A DNA stretch of 64,000 bases, taken from an uncultured bacterium (GTDB lineage Bacteria > Hydrogenedentota > Hydrogenedentia > Hydrogenedentales > CAILVY01). A model generated the notes under the pieces. It had not been told where the DNA came from. It did not search any database and saw only the letters and a program-made list of their open reading frames with translations. Shown in pieces: positions 18,832 to 29,081 of the stretch. Each line of letters starts with the position of its first letter. Positions within the stretch are counted from its first letter, which is position 1. The stretch is from contig CALEDJ010000058.1 of the NCBI GenBank assembly GCA_937951485.1, forward strand, positions 23,294-87,293, read 5' to 3'. The position numbers and the translations under genes were made by a program.

Positions 18832-20454
18832 TCAGTCCAGATATTCATAGGCGTACAGCGTAAGAAATTCCGCGAGTTCCTCGGATTCCACAAGACAGGT
18901 GAAAATTGCTGCGGCATCCGGGAAACGCCCTCCACTAAAGCGCTCCCGGCCGATTTCTCCCGCGATGCGTTCCAGTTCCTCTTCGATCAGTCCGCGCACC
19001 ATCGCTGTGGTCACCTTTTCGCCGGTGTTCAGCACGCCGCGCGGGTGGTGAATCCACTGCCAGACCTGGGTGCGCGAGATTTCCGCCGTGGCGGCGTCTT
19101 CCATGAGGTTGTAGAGCGGCACGCAGCCAAGCCCGCGAATCCACGCCTCGATGTACTGAATGGCGACGCGGATGTTGGTGCGCAGCCCGTCTTCGGTGAT
19201 TTGCCCGGTAGGCGGGGTGAGCAGGTCCTGCGCGGTGACCTGGACATCGTCGCGCTGGCGGTCAATTTGATTGGGGGTGGGCATGGCCCGGTCGAACTCT
19301 TCGCGGGCGATGGCCACGAGTCCCGGATGCGCGACCCAGGTGCCGTCGTGGCCGTCGGTCGCCTCCCGGCGCTTGTCGGCGCGGACCTTTTCCATCGCGG
19401 CGGCATTCGCCTCCGGGTCGTTCTTGATGGGGATTTGCGCGGCCATGCCGCCCATGGCGGGCGCGCCGCGCCGGTGACAGGTTTTGATGGTCAGCAGCGA
19501 GTAACTGCGCATGCAGTGCGTGGTCATGGTGACCTGGGCGCGGTCGGGCAGGATGAATTCCGGGTGGCGGCGCATCCGCTTGATCATGCTGAAGATGTAG
19601 TCCCAGCGCCCGCAGTTCAGTCCCGCGGAGTGGTCGCGCAGTTCGTAGAGGATTTCGTCCATCTCGAAGGCGGCGGGCAGGGTTTCAATCAGAACGGTCG
19701 CCTTGATCGTGCCGCGCGGGATGCCCAGCGCTTCCTGCGCCGCGACAAAAACGTCGTTCCACAGCCGCGCCTCGAGATGACTCTCCATTTTGGGGAGGTA
19801 AAAATAGGGTCCCGAACCCTTTTCAATCAACGCCTTGGCGTTGTGGAAAAAGTACAGGCCGAAATCGAAAAGGCTGCCGGAAATGGGCGCGCCGTCCACA
19901 AGCACGTGCTTTTCAGGCAGATGCCAGCCACGCGGGCGCACGATCAACACGGCCGTTTTCTCGTTCAGCCGGTATTGTTTGCCTTCAGGCGTGGTCAATT
20001 CGATTGTGCCCCGTACCGCATCGCGCAGGTTGATCTGGCCTTCGATCGTGCCCTCCCAAGTCGGGGAATGAGCATCCTCGAAATCGGCCATGAAACAGGA
20101 GGTTCCTGCATTGAGCGCATTAATCACCATTTTCCGGTCCACGGGGCCGGTGATCTCGGTGCGCCTGTCCTGCAAGTCATTGGGCAGCGGCGCGATGCGC
20201 CAGTCCGATTCCCGGATTTCGCGGGTTTCGGGCAGAAAATCGAGCCGTTCCCCGGCATCCAGGGCGCGCTGTCGCTCCTCGCGGCGCGCAAGCAGTTCCT
20301 GGCGGCGGCCTTCAAACCGCTGTGCCAGATTTGCCACAAACCCCAATGCCTGCGGCGTGAGAATTTCCATAAAGGCCGGGGGGGTCGCGCCTGTAACGTG
20401 AACTTGCCCCGATGCGCCCGAGTCTTTCGCAATAAATGTCGGTGCTATGGCCAT
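18832..20454 (-). CDS. aceB: Malate synthase A
   Basis: [54 protein letters not shown] preceded by aggaag. Confidence 0.95.
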   Translation of the reverse strand: MAIAPTFIAKDSGASGQVHVTGATPPAFMEILTPQALGFVANLAQRFEGRRQELLARREERQRALDAGERLDFLPETREIRESDWRIAPLPNDLQDRRTEITGPVDRKMVINALNAGTSCFMADFEDAHSPTWEGTIEGQINLRDAVRGTIELTTPEGKQYRLNEKTAVLIVRPRGWHLPEKHVLVDGAPISGSLFDFGLYFFHNAKALIEKGSGPYFYLPKMESHLEARLWNDVFVAAQEALGIPRGTIKATVLIETLPAAFEMDEILYELRDHSAGLNCGRWDYIFSMIKRMRRHPEFILPDRAQVTMTTHCMRSYSLLTIKTCHRRGAPAMGGMAAQIPIKNDPEANAAAMEKVRADKRREATDGHDGTWVAHPGLVAIAREEFDRAMPTPNQIDRQRDDVQVTAQDLLTPPTGQITEDGLRTNIRVAIQYIEAWIRGLGCVPLYNLMEDAATAEISRTQVWQWIHHPRGVLNTGEKVTTAMVRGLIEEELERIAGEIGRERFSGGRFPDAAAIFTCLVESEELAEFLTLYAYEYLD

Positions 20455-20541
20455 GACTTCCTTTCCTCTCTGTGCCCTTGTTTCCGATGGAGGTTCGTTA
20501 CTCCCACTCCCTTGAACACAGATAAGGTGCAGCATATTCAT

Positions 20542-20564
20542 ATTGAAACCGGGAATATTTCAAT
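20542..20564. promoter_or_regulatory. Candidate LysR-type operator between aceB and the lysR-family gene
   Basis: ATTGAAA-N9-TTTCAAT perfect inverted repeat in the divergent intergenic region. Confidence 0.45.
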
Positions 20565-20601
20565 GGACATTATTGATTTCATTAATAACAGGAGGATCAC
20601 G

Positions 20602-21534
20602 ATGCCCACAGGAAAACTTCCATACAGCCACAATCAATTGCAGCAGTTGCGGGGCTTTTGCCAGACGGCCCGCTGCGGCAGTGTGTCCAAGGCGGCGGCG
20701 CAGTTGTATTTGAGCCAGCCGAGCGTGTCGCAACAGATCAAGGCGCTGGAGCGGGACTTCGGGGTGAAGTTGTTCGAGCGGCGGAGCACACAGATGGTGT
20801 TGACGCGGGAGGGGGAATTGCTGTTTGATATGGTGGCGCCCATTCTGGACCGTCTGGAAGTCATCAAGGAGGAGTTCAAGAGTCAGCGCGATTCGGCGGA
20901 TTGGGGGCGGGTGGACATCGCCGCCGGCGGTTCCACCTTATTGTATGTGCTGCCGGAATACGTCAAACAATTTGTGGCGCAGCATCCCAGGGTGGAATTG
21001 AAATTGCACAACGTGACGGGCAAGGCCGGATTGGAGCGATTGCGCGCGGGCGAGGCGGATTTTGCCGTGGGACCGTTGCTCGATACGCCGGAAGACCTCA
21101 ATTTCTTCCCCATCGTGGCCTACGAGCCGATGTTGATCACCTGTCTCGGGCATCCCCTGGCGAAAAAGAAGCGTATCACCCTCGAAGATATCAGCCGCTA
21201 TCCCTTGATTCTGCCTCCGAGGCACTTGAGCACCTGGCGGGTGGTGGAGTCGGTCTTTGCGGAACACCGACTATCCTATGATGTGTGCCTGGAAGTGGGG
21301 GGGTGGCCGGTGATCAAGAAATACGTCGGGCTGGGTCTCGGCATCTCCATCGTGATGAGCATCTGCCTCCGTGAGAAGGGCGACGAATACCTTGAGGCGC
21401 GTCCCGTCGGCAAATGGTTTCCCAAGCGCACCTACGGCGTCGTGGCCCGCCGCAACAAGAAACTCTCGCGTCATGCCATCCACTTCATCCACATGATGGA
21501 TCCCAATATCCGGGGTCTGGAGGCGGAGGATTAG
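20602..21534 (+). CDS. LysR-family transcriptional regulator
   Basis: LRGFCQTARCGSVSKAAAQLYLSQPSVSQQIKALERDFGVKLFERR; ATG preceded by aggagg. Confidence 0.92.
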   Translation: MPTGKLPYSHNQLQQLRGFCQTARCGSVSKAAAQLYLSQPSVSQQIKALERDFGVKLFERRSTQMVLTREGELLFDMVAPILDRLEVIKEEFKSQRDSADWGRVDIAAGGSTLLYVLPEYVKQFVAQHPRVELKLHNVTGKAGLERLRAGEADFAVGPLLDTPEDLNFFPIVAYEPMLITCLGHPLAKKKRITLEDISRYPLILPPRHLSTWRVVESVFAEHRLSYDVCLEVGGWPVIKKYVGLGLGISIVMSICLREKGDEYLEARPVGKWFPKRTYGVVARRNKKLSRHAIHFIHMMDPNIRGLEAED

Positions 21535-21738
21535 TTCCCGGCGGCATGACCGCCGGCACGGAATTGGTATTTTCGGCAAGACTACATCTATCCATCCTGG
21601 ATTTCGCAAAGACCTTCTTCATCGTTTGGTGTTCGATATTCTGGACTCCTTCGGCAGGAATGCGCTATTCTTCCTTTCCCCGGGAAATGAAATCGGGGGG
21701 TATTGTTTCTCCAGTAAAACACCCAAGGTTGATTAGAG

Positions 21739-22797
21739 ATGGGCGAAAAGAAAGAAGTCATATTGTCGGGCATCCGGCCGACAGGCCGTCTGCATTACGG
21801 GAATTATTTCGGCGCGATCCGCCATTTTCTGCGTCTGCAGGAAACCGATGCGCGGTGTTTTTATTTTATTGCGGACTACCATGCGCTCACGACCATTTCC
21901 GAGCCTGAGAATGTCTTTGAAGAGACCATCAACATGCTGCGCACCTATGTGGCATGTGGACTGGACCCCAACCGTGCCATCATCTACCGACAGAGCGATC
22001 TGCCCTGCACCGCCGAGTTGGCGCTGCTGCTGGGCATGATCACCAATATCGGCCATCTCGAACGCGGCACCACCTACAAAGACAAATTGTCGAAACTGCA
22101 GGAGGACCCCAAAGCGGAAGGCAATCCGCTGTCCTACGGCCTGCTGGGGTATCCGGTGTTGATGGCTGCGGACATCCTGATTGTCCGTGCCGACCAGGTG
22201 CCGGTGGGCGATGATCAGCGGCAGCATGTGGAAATGGCCATAGACATTGCCCAGAAATTCAATCACCGCTTCGGGGAGACCCTCCACATTCCCCGCGCCG
22301 TCGGGCGCGATGCGTTGCGCCTGCCGGGGTTGGATGGCGCGGAGAAGATGGGAAAAAGCGAACACAATACGCTTGACCTGCTGGACGACAGGGAAACGGT
22401 GCTGAAGAAAATACGCGCCGTGGAAACTTCAACGGATCCGCTGCCGCTGCATAGCGACAGCGACGACCCGGACGTGGTTATTCCCCAGATGCCCGCGGGC
22501 GTGGGGGTGCTCTACCGACTTCTGCATCTGCTCGCTCCGGAAGAGGTTTATCGGGATTTCCTGGGAAAATACCGCCGGCGCGAAAAATTCTACGGGATGC
22601 TGAAAAACACCCTCGCGGAACATGTCTCGCAGTTTAATGCGCCCATTATTGAGCGCTACAATGATCCTGCCAACAGCCGTGAATTCGTGTTGGCTTTTCT
22701 GCGTGAAAACGCCCGGCGCGTCACACCCATTGCCTTGGAAACTGTCGAAGCGTGCCGGGAGGCCATGGGCATCGGGCACAGCCTTTACCGGGCTTGA
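21739..22797 (+). CDS. trpS: Tryptophanyl-tRNA synthetase
   Basis: SGIRPTGRLHYGNYFGAIRHF; class I motif KMGKS. Confidence 0.95.
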   Translation: MGEKKEVILSGIRPTGRLHYGNYFGAIRHFLRLQETDARCFYFIADYHALTTISEPENVFEETINMLRTYVACGLDPNRAIIYRQSDLPCTAELALLLGMITNIGHLERGTTYKDKLSKLQEDPKAEGNPLSYGLLGYPVLMAADILIVRADQVPVGDDQRQHVEMAIDIAQKFNHRFGETLHIPRAVGRDALRLPGLDGAEKMGKSEHNTLDLLDDRETVLKKIRAVETSTDPLPLHSDSDDPDVVIPQMPAGVGVLYRLLHLLAPEEVYRDFLGKYRRREKFYGMLKNTLAEHVSQFNAPIIERYNDPANSREFVLAFLRENARRVTPIALETVEACREAMGIGHSLYRA

Positions 22798-22942
22798 TGG
22801 GTAAAGTCCGTCACCGGGGTCGCCACAGCGGACAAAAGCGTTCGCGGGGAGATCAGGGAATAACGCCGGCCTTCCCGTCTCGCATCGAGCGGCGGTCGGC
22901 AATCAACGCATAAAACCGTGAACAAAAAAGGATTATGCAGCC

Positions 22943-24718
22943 ATGTTCACATCATTCGTGACCCATCTTTTGCTGATCGCCGCTTCTGCCGCTCCCATGG
23001 GGGATTATTTCGTTTCCCCATCCGGTGATGATGCGAATCCCGGCAGTGAAGAAGCGCCTTTTGCCACGTTGGAGCGCGCCCGCGACGCTGTTCGTGAGCG
23101 CATTCGCCTGGGCCTGCAAAAAGACCTGACCGTGGTGCTTCGGGGCGGCGAGTATGTTCTGGAGGCACCGCTGGTTTTCGGCCCCGAGGATTCCCCGCCG
23201 GCGCCATTCTTCGTCACCTATGCGGCGTATCCGGGGGAAGAGGCAGTAATGAGCGGGGGGCGCGCCATTACGGGATGGCAGTCCGCGGGAGAGAACCGGT
23301 GGACGGTAACGTTGCCGGACGTGGCGGCGGGTTCCTGGTATTTTCGGCAACTTTTCGCGGATGGGGAACGCCTCCCGAGGGCGCGCTATCCCGACAACGA
23401 CCAATTGCTGCGGGTCACTGCCGTGAACGATGCTGTAACGGAGATTGTCTTGAGCGAAGCATTGCCCGTGGAAAATCTGGCTGGCCAGGACGCCGAACTG
23501 GTGGTCTATCAGAACTGGTCCATTTCGCGGGTCAAAATACAGTCTTCCCAGGGCGCCACGCTCCACATGCAAAACCCCGTGGGATGGATCGGCCACGGCG
23601 ATGCGACGACGGCGAGTCCCGACAAGCCCGCCTATGTCGAAAACGCGTTGGCGTTTCTGAACGTGCCCGGCGAATGGTATCTTGACCGCCACACGGGCGT
23701 GCTGACCTACCAGGGGAAACCCGGCGAAGACCCATCCGCCCGGCGATTCATCGCCCCGAAGTTGGAGCAACTCCTGGTGGCAGCAGGAACACCGGACGCG
23801 CCGGTCGCCAATCTGCGCTTTCGGGGCATTCAGTTTCTGCATACGGAATGGGCGCTGCCGCCTTTCGGGTATCTGGGCATACAGGCGGGGCACCATGGCA
23901 CCCGCATGGACGAAGCCGCCCATGTGCTCCCCGCGGCCCTGCTGTTCACCTATGCCGGAAATTGTTCCCTGGAACGGTGTCGTTTGGCCCACCTCGGGGC
24001 GTGCGGCGTGGCGTTCGGCGCAGGATGCCGGGACAACGCCGTTCTCGGAAGTCTCTTTGAAGACATCGGCGGCAACGGTATCATGAATGGCTGGCGCGGC
24101 GACCATCGTAGTTACCGGATTAATCTGTCCGGAGACGCCTCGCTTTCCGCCGATTGGAAAAATCCCGACGATGTCCCCCGCAACCAGCGCATCGAAGACA
24201 ACACCCTGAGACGGTGCGGCGCGGTCAACCATGGATGCGTCGCCATCTTTGATGCCTTTGCGGCGGGCACGAAAATCCGCCACAACCACGTGTACAATAT
24301 GCCCTATACCGGCATTTCCATTGGCTTCCGGTGGGATACGTCGCCGACCAGTCAGCGGGAGTGTCTGGTGGAATACAATCACATCCACGATGTCATGAAA
24401 ATGCTTGCCGACGGCGGGGGGATTTATACCCTGGGATTGCAGCCCGGCACCGTGCTTCGCGGCAACCACATTCATGATGTGCACCGCAGTGCCTATGCCC
24501 ACGGCGGCGCCCCCAACAACGGCATCTTTTTCGACGAGGGCAGCAAGGGATTCCTGGTGGAAGGCAACATCATTTACAGAACCAGCGGCGAGGCCATTCG
24601 TTTCAATCAAACCGACGAGAGGAATATGACGTGGCAAGACAACCATTTTGGTGTTTCTCCGGAAGCCCCGGATTTTCCACATGACGCCGCGCGGCGGGCC
24701 GGGCGCCTGACGCCATAG
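22943..24718 (+). CDS. Secreted right-handed parallel beta-helix protein
   Basis: Signal peptide; YFVSPSGDDANPGSEEAPFATLERARDAV; repeated NxIxxxx beta-helix segments. Confidence 0.85.
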   Translation: MFTSFVTHLLLIAASAAPMGDYFVSPSGDDANPGSEEAPFATLERARDAVRERIRLGLQKDLTVVLRGGEYVLEAPLVFGPEDSPPAPFFVTYAAYPGEEAVMSGGRAITGWQSAGENRWTVTLPDVAAGSWYFRQLFADGERLPRARYPDNDQLLRVTAVNDAVTEIVLSEALPVENLAGQDAELVVYQNWSISRVKIQSSQGATLHMQNPVGWIGHGDATTASPDKPAYVENALAFLNVPGEWYLDRHTGVLTYQGKPGEDPSARRFIAPKLEQLLVAAGTPDAPVANLRFRGIQFLHTEWALPPFGYLGIQAGHHGTRMDEAAHVLPAALLFTYAGNCSLERCRLAHLGACGVAFGAGCRDNAVLGSLFEDIGGNGIMNGWRGDHRSYRINLSGDASLSADWKNPDDVPRNQRIEDNTLRRCGAVNHGCVAIFDAFAAGTKIRHNHVYNMPYTGISIGFRWDTSPTSQRECLVEYNHIHDVMKMLADGGGIYTLGLQPGTVLRGNHIHDVHRSAYAHGGAPNNGIFFDEGSKGFLVEGNIIYRTSGEAIRFNQTDERNMTWQDNHFGVSPEAPDFPHDAARRAGRLTP

Positions 24719-24736
24719 CCTGCCGCATCTGACGAT

Positions 24737-25060
24737 CAGTGTTGTCCAAAACAGATTGTCAAGGGAATGAAGGGCTATGCCCGGAACCCTTGAGAATCCT
24801 GTGGAATCAGGATGATGTGGCGGGCTTATCCTATGCGTAAACCGCTCGGTGGGTATTCCTGAGATATCATTGACCCCGTTACCAAGGTGTCCCGTGTTAT
24901 CTCCCCTCACCCCACCCCTCTCCCCGTGGGAGAGGGGGTATATGGCGAAACCTGCGGCATGTTTGTGCTCCCTCTCCCTCCGGGAGAGGGGTGGGGTGAG
25001 GGGAAAGGTTACCATAATAGAAGGCTTTTCCCGGCAATCAGAATATTTTGGACAGCACTG
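24737..25060. mobile_element. MITE-like element copy A (324 bp)
   Basis: TIRs CAGTGTTGTCCAAAA / TTTTGGACAGCACTG (14/15); flanked by 9-bp direct repeat TCTGACGAT at 24728-24736 and 25061-25069; internal CCCTCACCCC/GGGAGAGGGG hairpins. Confidence 0.85.
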
Positions 25061-25171
25061 TCTGACGATGTTTCCTGCCGGGTTCAGAGTCGGCAACACG
25101 ATGACAGGGGGACAAATCCCGGTCAAAGGGCATGACCGGCAATGGTTGCGGTGATTGTCGGAGACGCCGCG

Positions 25172-27184
25172 CTATTCCTGCACCCAGCGGATGACCCGCA
25201 CGTCATGGGGGGGAATGGACAGGCTGAGATGAACCTCGGATTGTGACCGTTCAAACGGCACCGCTGTCCCCTGCCGAAGGTCGAAACATCCGGTGAGTGT
25301 TTCCGCGACGTTCCGGACGGTTACACGCCCTTCCCATGTGCCGGTGTCGTTGTTGGATATGACCACGGTGCGCTGCGTGTCGCCTGCCGTGCTCAACCAT
25401 GCGGCGGGGGGGCCTTCGACGCGCACGGGTTGCACGGCGCCGACGACCTCGTCGAACAGGCGCAGGGCCACACCGCACAGCGGAGCATGTCCTGCTTCAT
25501 ACCAGGGCGCAAGGCAGGTATAGACCACACCCTTGTCCAAAGCATGACGCAGAACCAGCGGGTCCCCTGCGGATGTTGTTGCGAGGACCGCCACGTTCGG
25601 ATTGTCTGCGGCATGCACCGGAACGAAACGGAACGCCTCATGCGTCATGGGCGCGTTGCGCCACCGCCAGGCGCGTCCGACACGGAGTTCCGGTTGGATG
25701 ACTGCGCCGCAGATCCCCGTATCTTCGGGGGTCGCCGTCCCCGCCGCCATGACCAAAGCGCCCCCGTTGCGCACATACGCCATCAGCCGTTCGCGCAAAT
25801 CCGCGTCGAGTTGCACCGGCCCCGCGAGTATCAGCACGGGATAGGGAGACAACGCATCAAGACCGGCTGTTGTGGTCAGCACGTCCACAATATCCCCCCA
25901 GCGGGAATCGCCCATGGCGCGGTAGGGGGACGGGTCCATGCCGGTTTCGTGCATGGCGGCGCGGGCGGTTTGGCGGTCGGTGAAGCGCCCAAAAGGAATG
26001 GGGGGAGGTGCGTAGTATCTGTCCCTGGGTGTGGGAGCGAACTCCGGGGTGATGCATGCCAGCGAAAAGGGGCTGGCGGGCGGGTCGTTTTCCGCGCAGG
26101 CGCCGAATGGAAAGGGGTCCATCGCAAAAACGCTCCCTGGAAACGCCGCGCCGAACAGCCCGTCCAGACCCCGATCGCCCGGGCGGCAGGGCACCCGCGC
26201 GTAGTTCCAGGCCTCGCCGGTGGTTCGCCAATAGGGCGGCGTCATCCAGCCGTGGTCGTCCGGAAGCAGGAACGCCACAGGCCGGTCGGTTTCGCCGGAA
26301 ACAATGTGTTTGACGGTATTCGCAAAAGCATCCACGGCCTGCGCAACAAGCGAGGGCCCTTTGTCGGCGTCCACGAGCAGGTCGCCGCCTTCAATGCGGA
26401 AAACCTGCGCGCCGCTGAAGAAGGACATAAAAAGATGGCGGGTGTACAACGAGGCGGGCAGGTGTTGGACACAACCATGGATAACGCCCCACCAAAGGGA
26501 AAGGTCAATGCCCCACATGCCCCCGTATTGGCGCGCTGCGCCGCGCGCGAAGGCTATGGCGGTCTGCAAATCCTCGACATCATCGTTGCAACGCTCCACG
26601 ATGACGCATTCCACGCCGTGGGCGGCGTAGTGATGGGCGCTGCCGGCGTATCCGACCATCCCCCAGCGACCCACGCCAGGATAAAGCCGTGACAGGGCCA
26701 ACGCTTCGTTCAGATATGCGTCAAAGAGCGCTTTGGCTTCCGCATGGGTGCGCGGTTTGCGGCGAAGCAATTCCTGGGGGAAAGCCACTCCCGCCGAATC
26801 ATCTTCAATCAGATAAAATGCAATGGCATGACCGTCCGTTGCTTCCAACAACCGGCACAGGCTCTGGTCCGGGTCGGGAATCCCCCCGTGGCGGCGCTCC
26901 CAATGCCGGCGGCGGGTTTCGGGATGGCCGGGAATGTCCATAATCGGAACCCATCCGCGACGGCGCAGCGCGCGCATGGTGTCTGCCGTCGCATAGGGCG
27001 ACACCTCCACAGCCCAGCACCATCCGCGCGCCGCCAGCCAGTCCAGCACATGCATGTTGGCCGGGGCCGGGTCCATGTCCCAGACAATCCGGAGCGTTTT
27101 TTCCATGGAATCAGACACCCCGGGCGCAACAGTTTCTGAGGCGGTCAGCGTTGCTGTCGGCAGCAGCGTGGAAATGACTGTCAT
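25172..27184 (-). CDS. Large hypothetical protein, possibly glycoside-hydrolase-like with C-terminal amidotransferase-like region
   Basis: Long ORF with coherent composition; LSPYPVLILAGPVQLDADLRERLMAYVRNGGALVMAAG resembles GATase-like/trimerisation domains of glycosidases. Confidence 0.6.
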   Translation of the reverse strand: MTVISTLLPTATLTASETVAPGVSDSMEKTLRIVWDMDPAPANMHVLDWLAARGWCWAVEVSPYATADTMRALRRRGWVPIMDIPGHPETRRRHWERRHGGIPDPDQSLCRLLEATDGHAIAFYLIEDDSAGVAFPQELLRRKPRTHAEAKALFDAYLNEALALSRLYPGVGRWGMVGYAGSAHHYAAHGVECVIVERCNDDVEDLQTAIAFARGAARQYGGMWGIDLSLWWGVIHGCVQHLPASLYTRHLFMSFFSGAQVFRIEGGDLLVDADKGPSLVAQAVDAFANTVKHIVSGETDRPVAFLLPDDHGWMTPPYWRTTGEAWNYARVPCRPGDRGLDGLFGAAFPGSVFAMDPFPFGACAENDPPASPFSLACITPEFAPTPRDRYYAPPPIPFGRFTDRQTARAAMHETGMDPSPYRAMGDSRWGDIVDVLTTTAGLDALSPYPVLILAGPVQLDADLRERLMAYVRNGGALVMAAGTATPEDTGICGAVIQPELRVGRAWRWRNAPMTHEAFRFVPVHAADNPNVAVLATTSAGDPLVLRHALDKGVVYTCLAPWYEAGHAPLCGVALRLFDEVVGAVQPVRVEGPPAAWLSTAGDTQRTVVISNNDTGTWEGRVTVRNVAETLTGCFDLRQGTAVPFERSQSEVHLSLSIPPHDVRVIRWVQE

Positions 27185-27213
27185 TGGAAAAGCCCTTTGG
27201 CGTTCCGGCGTCT

Positions 27214-28266
27214 TCAGAACAATTCCGCGATCCGTTCATGGGTTTCGCGGAGGAGGGCTTCGGTGTTGTCCCAATCGAGGCACGGGTCGGTGATGCTGAG
27301 ACCGTACTCAAGTTTCGTCGGGTCATCAAGCAGTTTCTGATTACCCGCCTTGATGTTGCTTTCCAGCATGGCGCCGATGATGGACTGTGTGCCTTCCAGG
27401 CGCTGCGCGATGACATCGCGCAGCACATGCCCCTGGAGCATATGGCGTTTGCCGCAGTTGGCATGGCTGCAATCCACCATGATCAACGGCGTCATCCCGG
27501 CGCGCCGGAGACATTCCTCCGTTTCAAAGACACTCACTGGGTCATAGTTCGGGCGGCCGCGCCCGCCGCGCAGGATGATGTGCACGGCGGGGTTGCCGCG
27601 CGTTGCCACGACGCCGGTGTGGCCATCCTCGTCAATGCCGAGGAAATGATGCGGCTGCTGCGCCGAGAGCATGGCGTCCACGGCCACTTGCAGATTGCCG
27701 TCCGTGCTGTTCTTGAATCCGATGGGCATGGACAGGCCGCTTGCCATTTCCCGGTGCTTCTGCGATTCCGAGGTGCGCGCGCCGATGGACGCCCACGTGA
27801 TGAGGTCGGCAATGTACTGCGGCACGATGGGGTCAAGCAGTTCGGTGCCGGCGGGCAGACCGATTTCCGCAATGCGCAGCAGGATTTCCCGCGCCTTGCG
27901 CAACCCCGCGGACACATCGTGGCTGCCATCGAGGAATGGATCGCTGATCAATCCTTTCCAACCGACAGTGGTGCGCGGCTTTTCAAAATAGGTCCGCATG
28001 ACGATAAAAATGCGGTCTTTCAATTCCTCGCTGAGCGCCTTGAGCCGTCCCGCGTAATCGAAGGCGACATCGGCATCATGGATGGAACACGGTCCCACCA
28101 CCACCAATAGTCGCGGGTCCTTCCGCCCCAGAATATCCAGGACAGCCTGACGCCCCCCGGCCACCGTGTCGGCGGCGGTCTGCGTCATAGGGATATCCGC
28201 CTTCAGCGTGCGCGGCGTGATAAGCGGGGTAATCGCCGTTACGTTAAGATTTTCAAGTCGTATCAT
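27214..28266 (-). CDS. 3-deoxy-7-phosphoheptulonate (DAHP) synthase
   Basis: LLVVVGPCSIHDADVAFDYAGRLKAL; RTYFEKPRTTVGWKGLISDP; PLIMVDCSHANCGKRH. Confidence 0.95.
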   Translation of the reverse strand: MIRLENLNVTAITPLITPRTLKADIPMTQTAADTVAGGRQAVLDILGRKDPRLLVVVGPCSIHDADVAFDYAGRLKALSEELKDRIFIVMRTYFEKPRTTVGWKGLISDPFLDGSHDVSAGLRKAREILLRIAEIGLPAGTELLDPIVPQYIADLITWASIGARTSESQKHREMASGLSMPIGFKNSTDGNLQVAVDAMLSAQQPHHFLGIDEDGHTGVVATRGNPAVHIILRGGRGRPNYDPVSVFETEECLRRAGMTPLIMVDCSHANCGKRHMLQGHVLRDVIAQRLEGTQSIIGAMLESNIKAGNQKLLDDPTKLEYGLSITDPCLDWDNTEALLRETHERIAELF

Positions 28267-28449
28267 GGTTTTATGAAACTTACTCCAAAGATGAAATGCC
28301 GCCGAGATCACGTCCCCGCGACCCTTCCGGACCTCATTCTTGGAGGATGCGCGCCGCCCTCTCGCTCGATCAGGGCAATATATCCTACCCTGATGGGGCG
28401 CGCGGGGAATGATGAAGAAGTATATCACATCGGCCGCAGGGCGGTCGCA

Positions 28450-28950
28450 TCAGGCGCCGGTGAAATGCTGCCAATGGATCACATCTTCGAGCGGACGCTT
28501 GACGGGATTCGGCGTCTCGGATGAATAGCCCAAAGCGATCAGACTGACCAGTTTGTACCCCGCGGGCACGCCCAACAGGGCGCACACCTTTTCCGCATAA
28601 GGCTTCTTGTCACCGGCAACCCAGCAACTCGCGAGACCCAGGGCACGCGCCGCCACCAGAATATTCTGTGTCGCGGCGCAGCCGTCTTCCAGATAGTAGT
28701 CCGAATCTTCGCAGAATACCCCAATGCACGCGGCCGCGTCCGCGATAAACTTGCCGTTGTCCGCAAGTTTCGCCAGACCGCGCAGACCGTCCTCCTCTGT
28801 CACCACGATGAATTCCCAGGGCTGGGCATTGCGCGCGGTTGCGGCAAGACGGCCACAGTCCACCAAAGTCTCCAAGTCCTCCTTGCTCACCGGGCGTTCT
28901 TCATAGGTGCGCACCGACCGCCGTGTTCGCAGGGCCTCCAAAGCGTCCAT
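28450..28950 (-). CDS. Nitroreductase family protein
   Basis: LRTRRSVRTYEERPVSKEDLETLVDCGRLAATARNAQPWEFIVV. Confidence 0.9.
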   Translation of the reverse strand: MDALEALRTRRSVRTYEERPVSKEDLETLVDCGRLAATARNAQPWEFIVVTEEDGLRGLAKLADNGKFIADAAACIGVFCEDSDYYLEDGCAATQNILVAARALGLASCWVAGDKKPYAEKVCALLGVPAGYKLVSLIALGYSSETPNPVKRPLEDVIHWQHFTGA

Positions 28951-29081
28951 GAAACACTCTCCTTGTCCATTCGGGCGTGGCCCGTCTCCCCGGAAACAAT
29001 CTCAAAGCAGTATAACATCTTGCGGGTGCACAAGGTGAAAATCGCGCGGCCATGGTGTTTTCGACGCCCGCCTTGTGTGTC

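Noticed and set aside
17443-20601. 1363-aa + strand ORF extending from 17443 through the LysR gene
   Set aside because: The first about 3.1 kb is the antisense of aceA and aceB; it is open because of GC-rich codon bias. Only the last part from 20602 is the real LysR gene, which has its own RBS.
21538-21556. ccggcgg-catga-ccgccgg hairpin after the LysR gene as a terminator
   Set aside because: Good stem but no U-tract; kept out of the feature list.
24849-25154. Short ORFs such as PLTPPLSPWERGYMAKPAACLCSLSLRERGGVRG
   Set aside because: Translations of the CCCTCACCCC/GGGAGAGGGG repeat; same artefact at 46965..47390 and 55587..55908.
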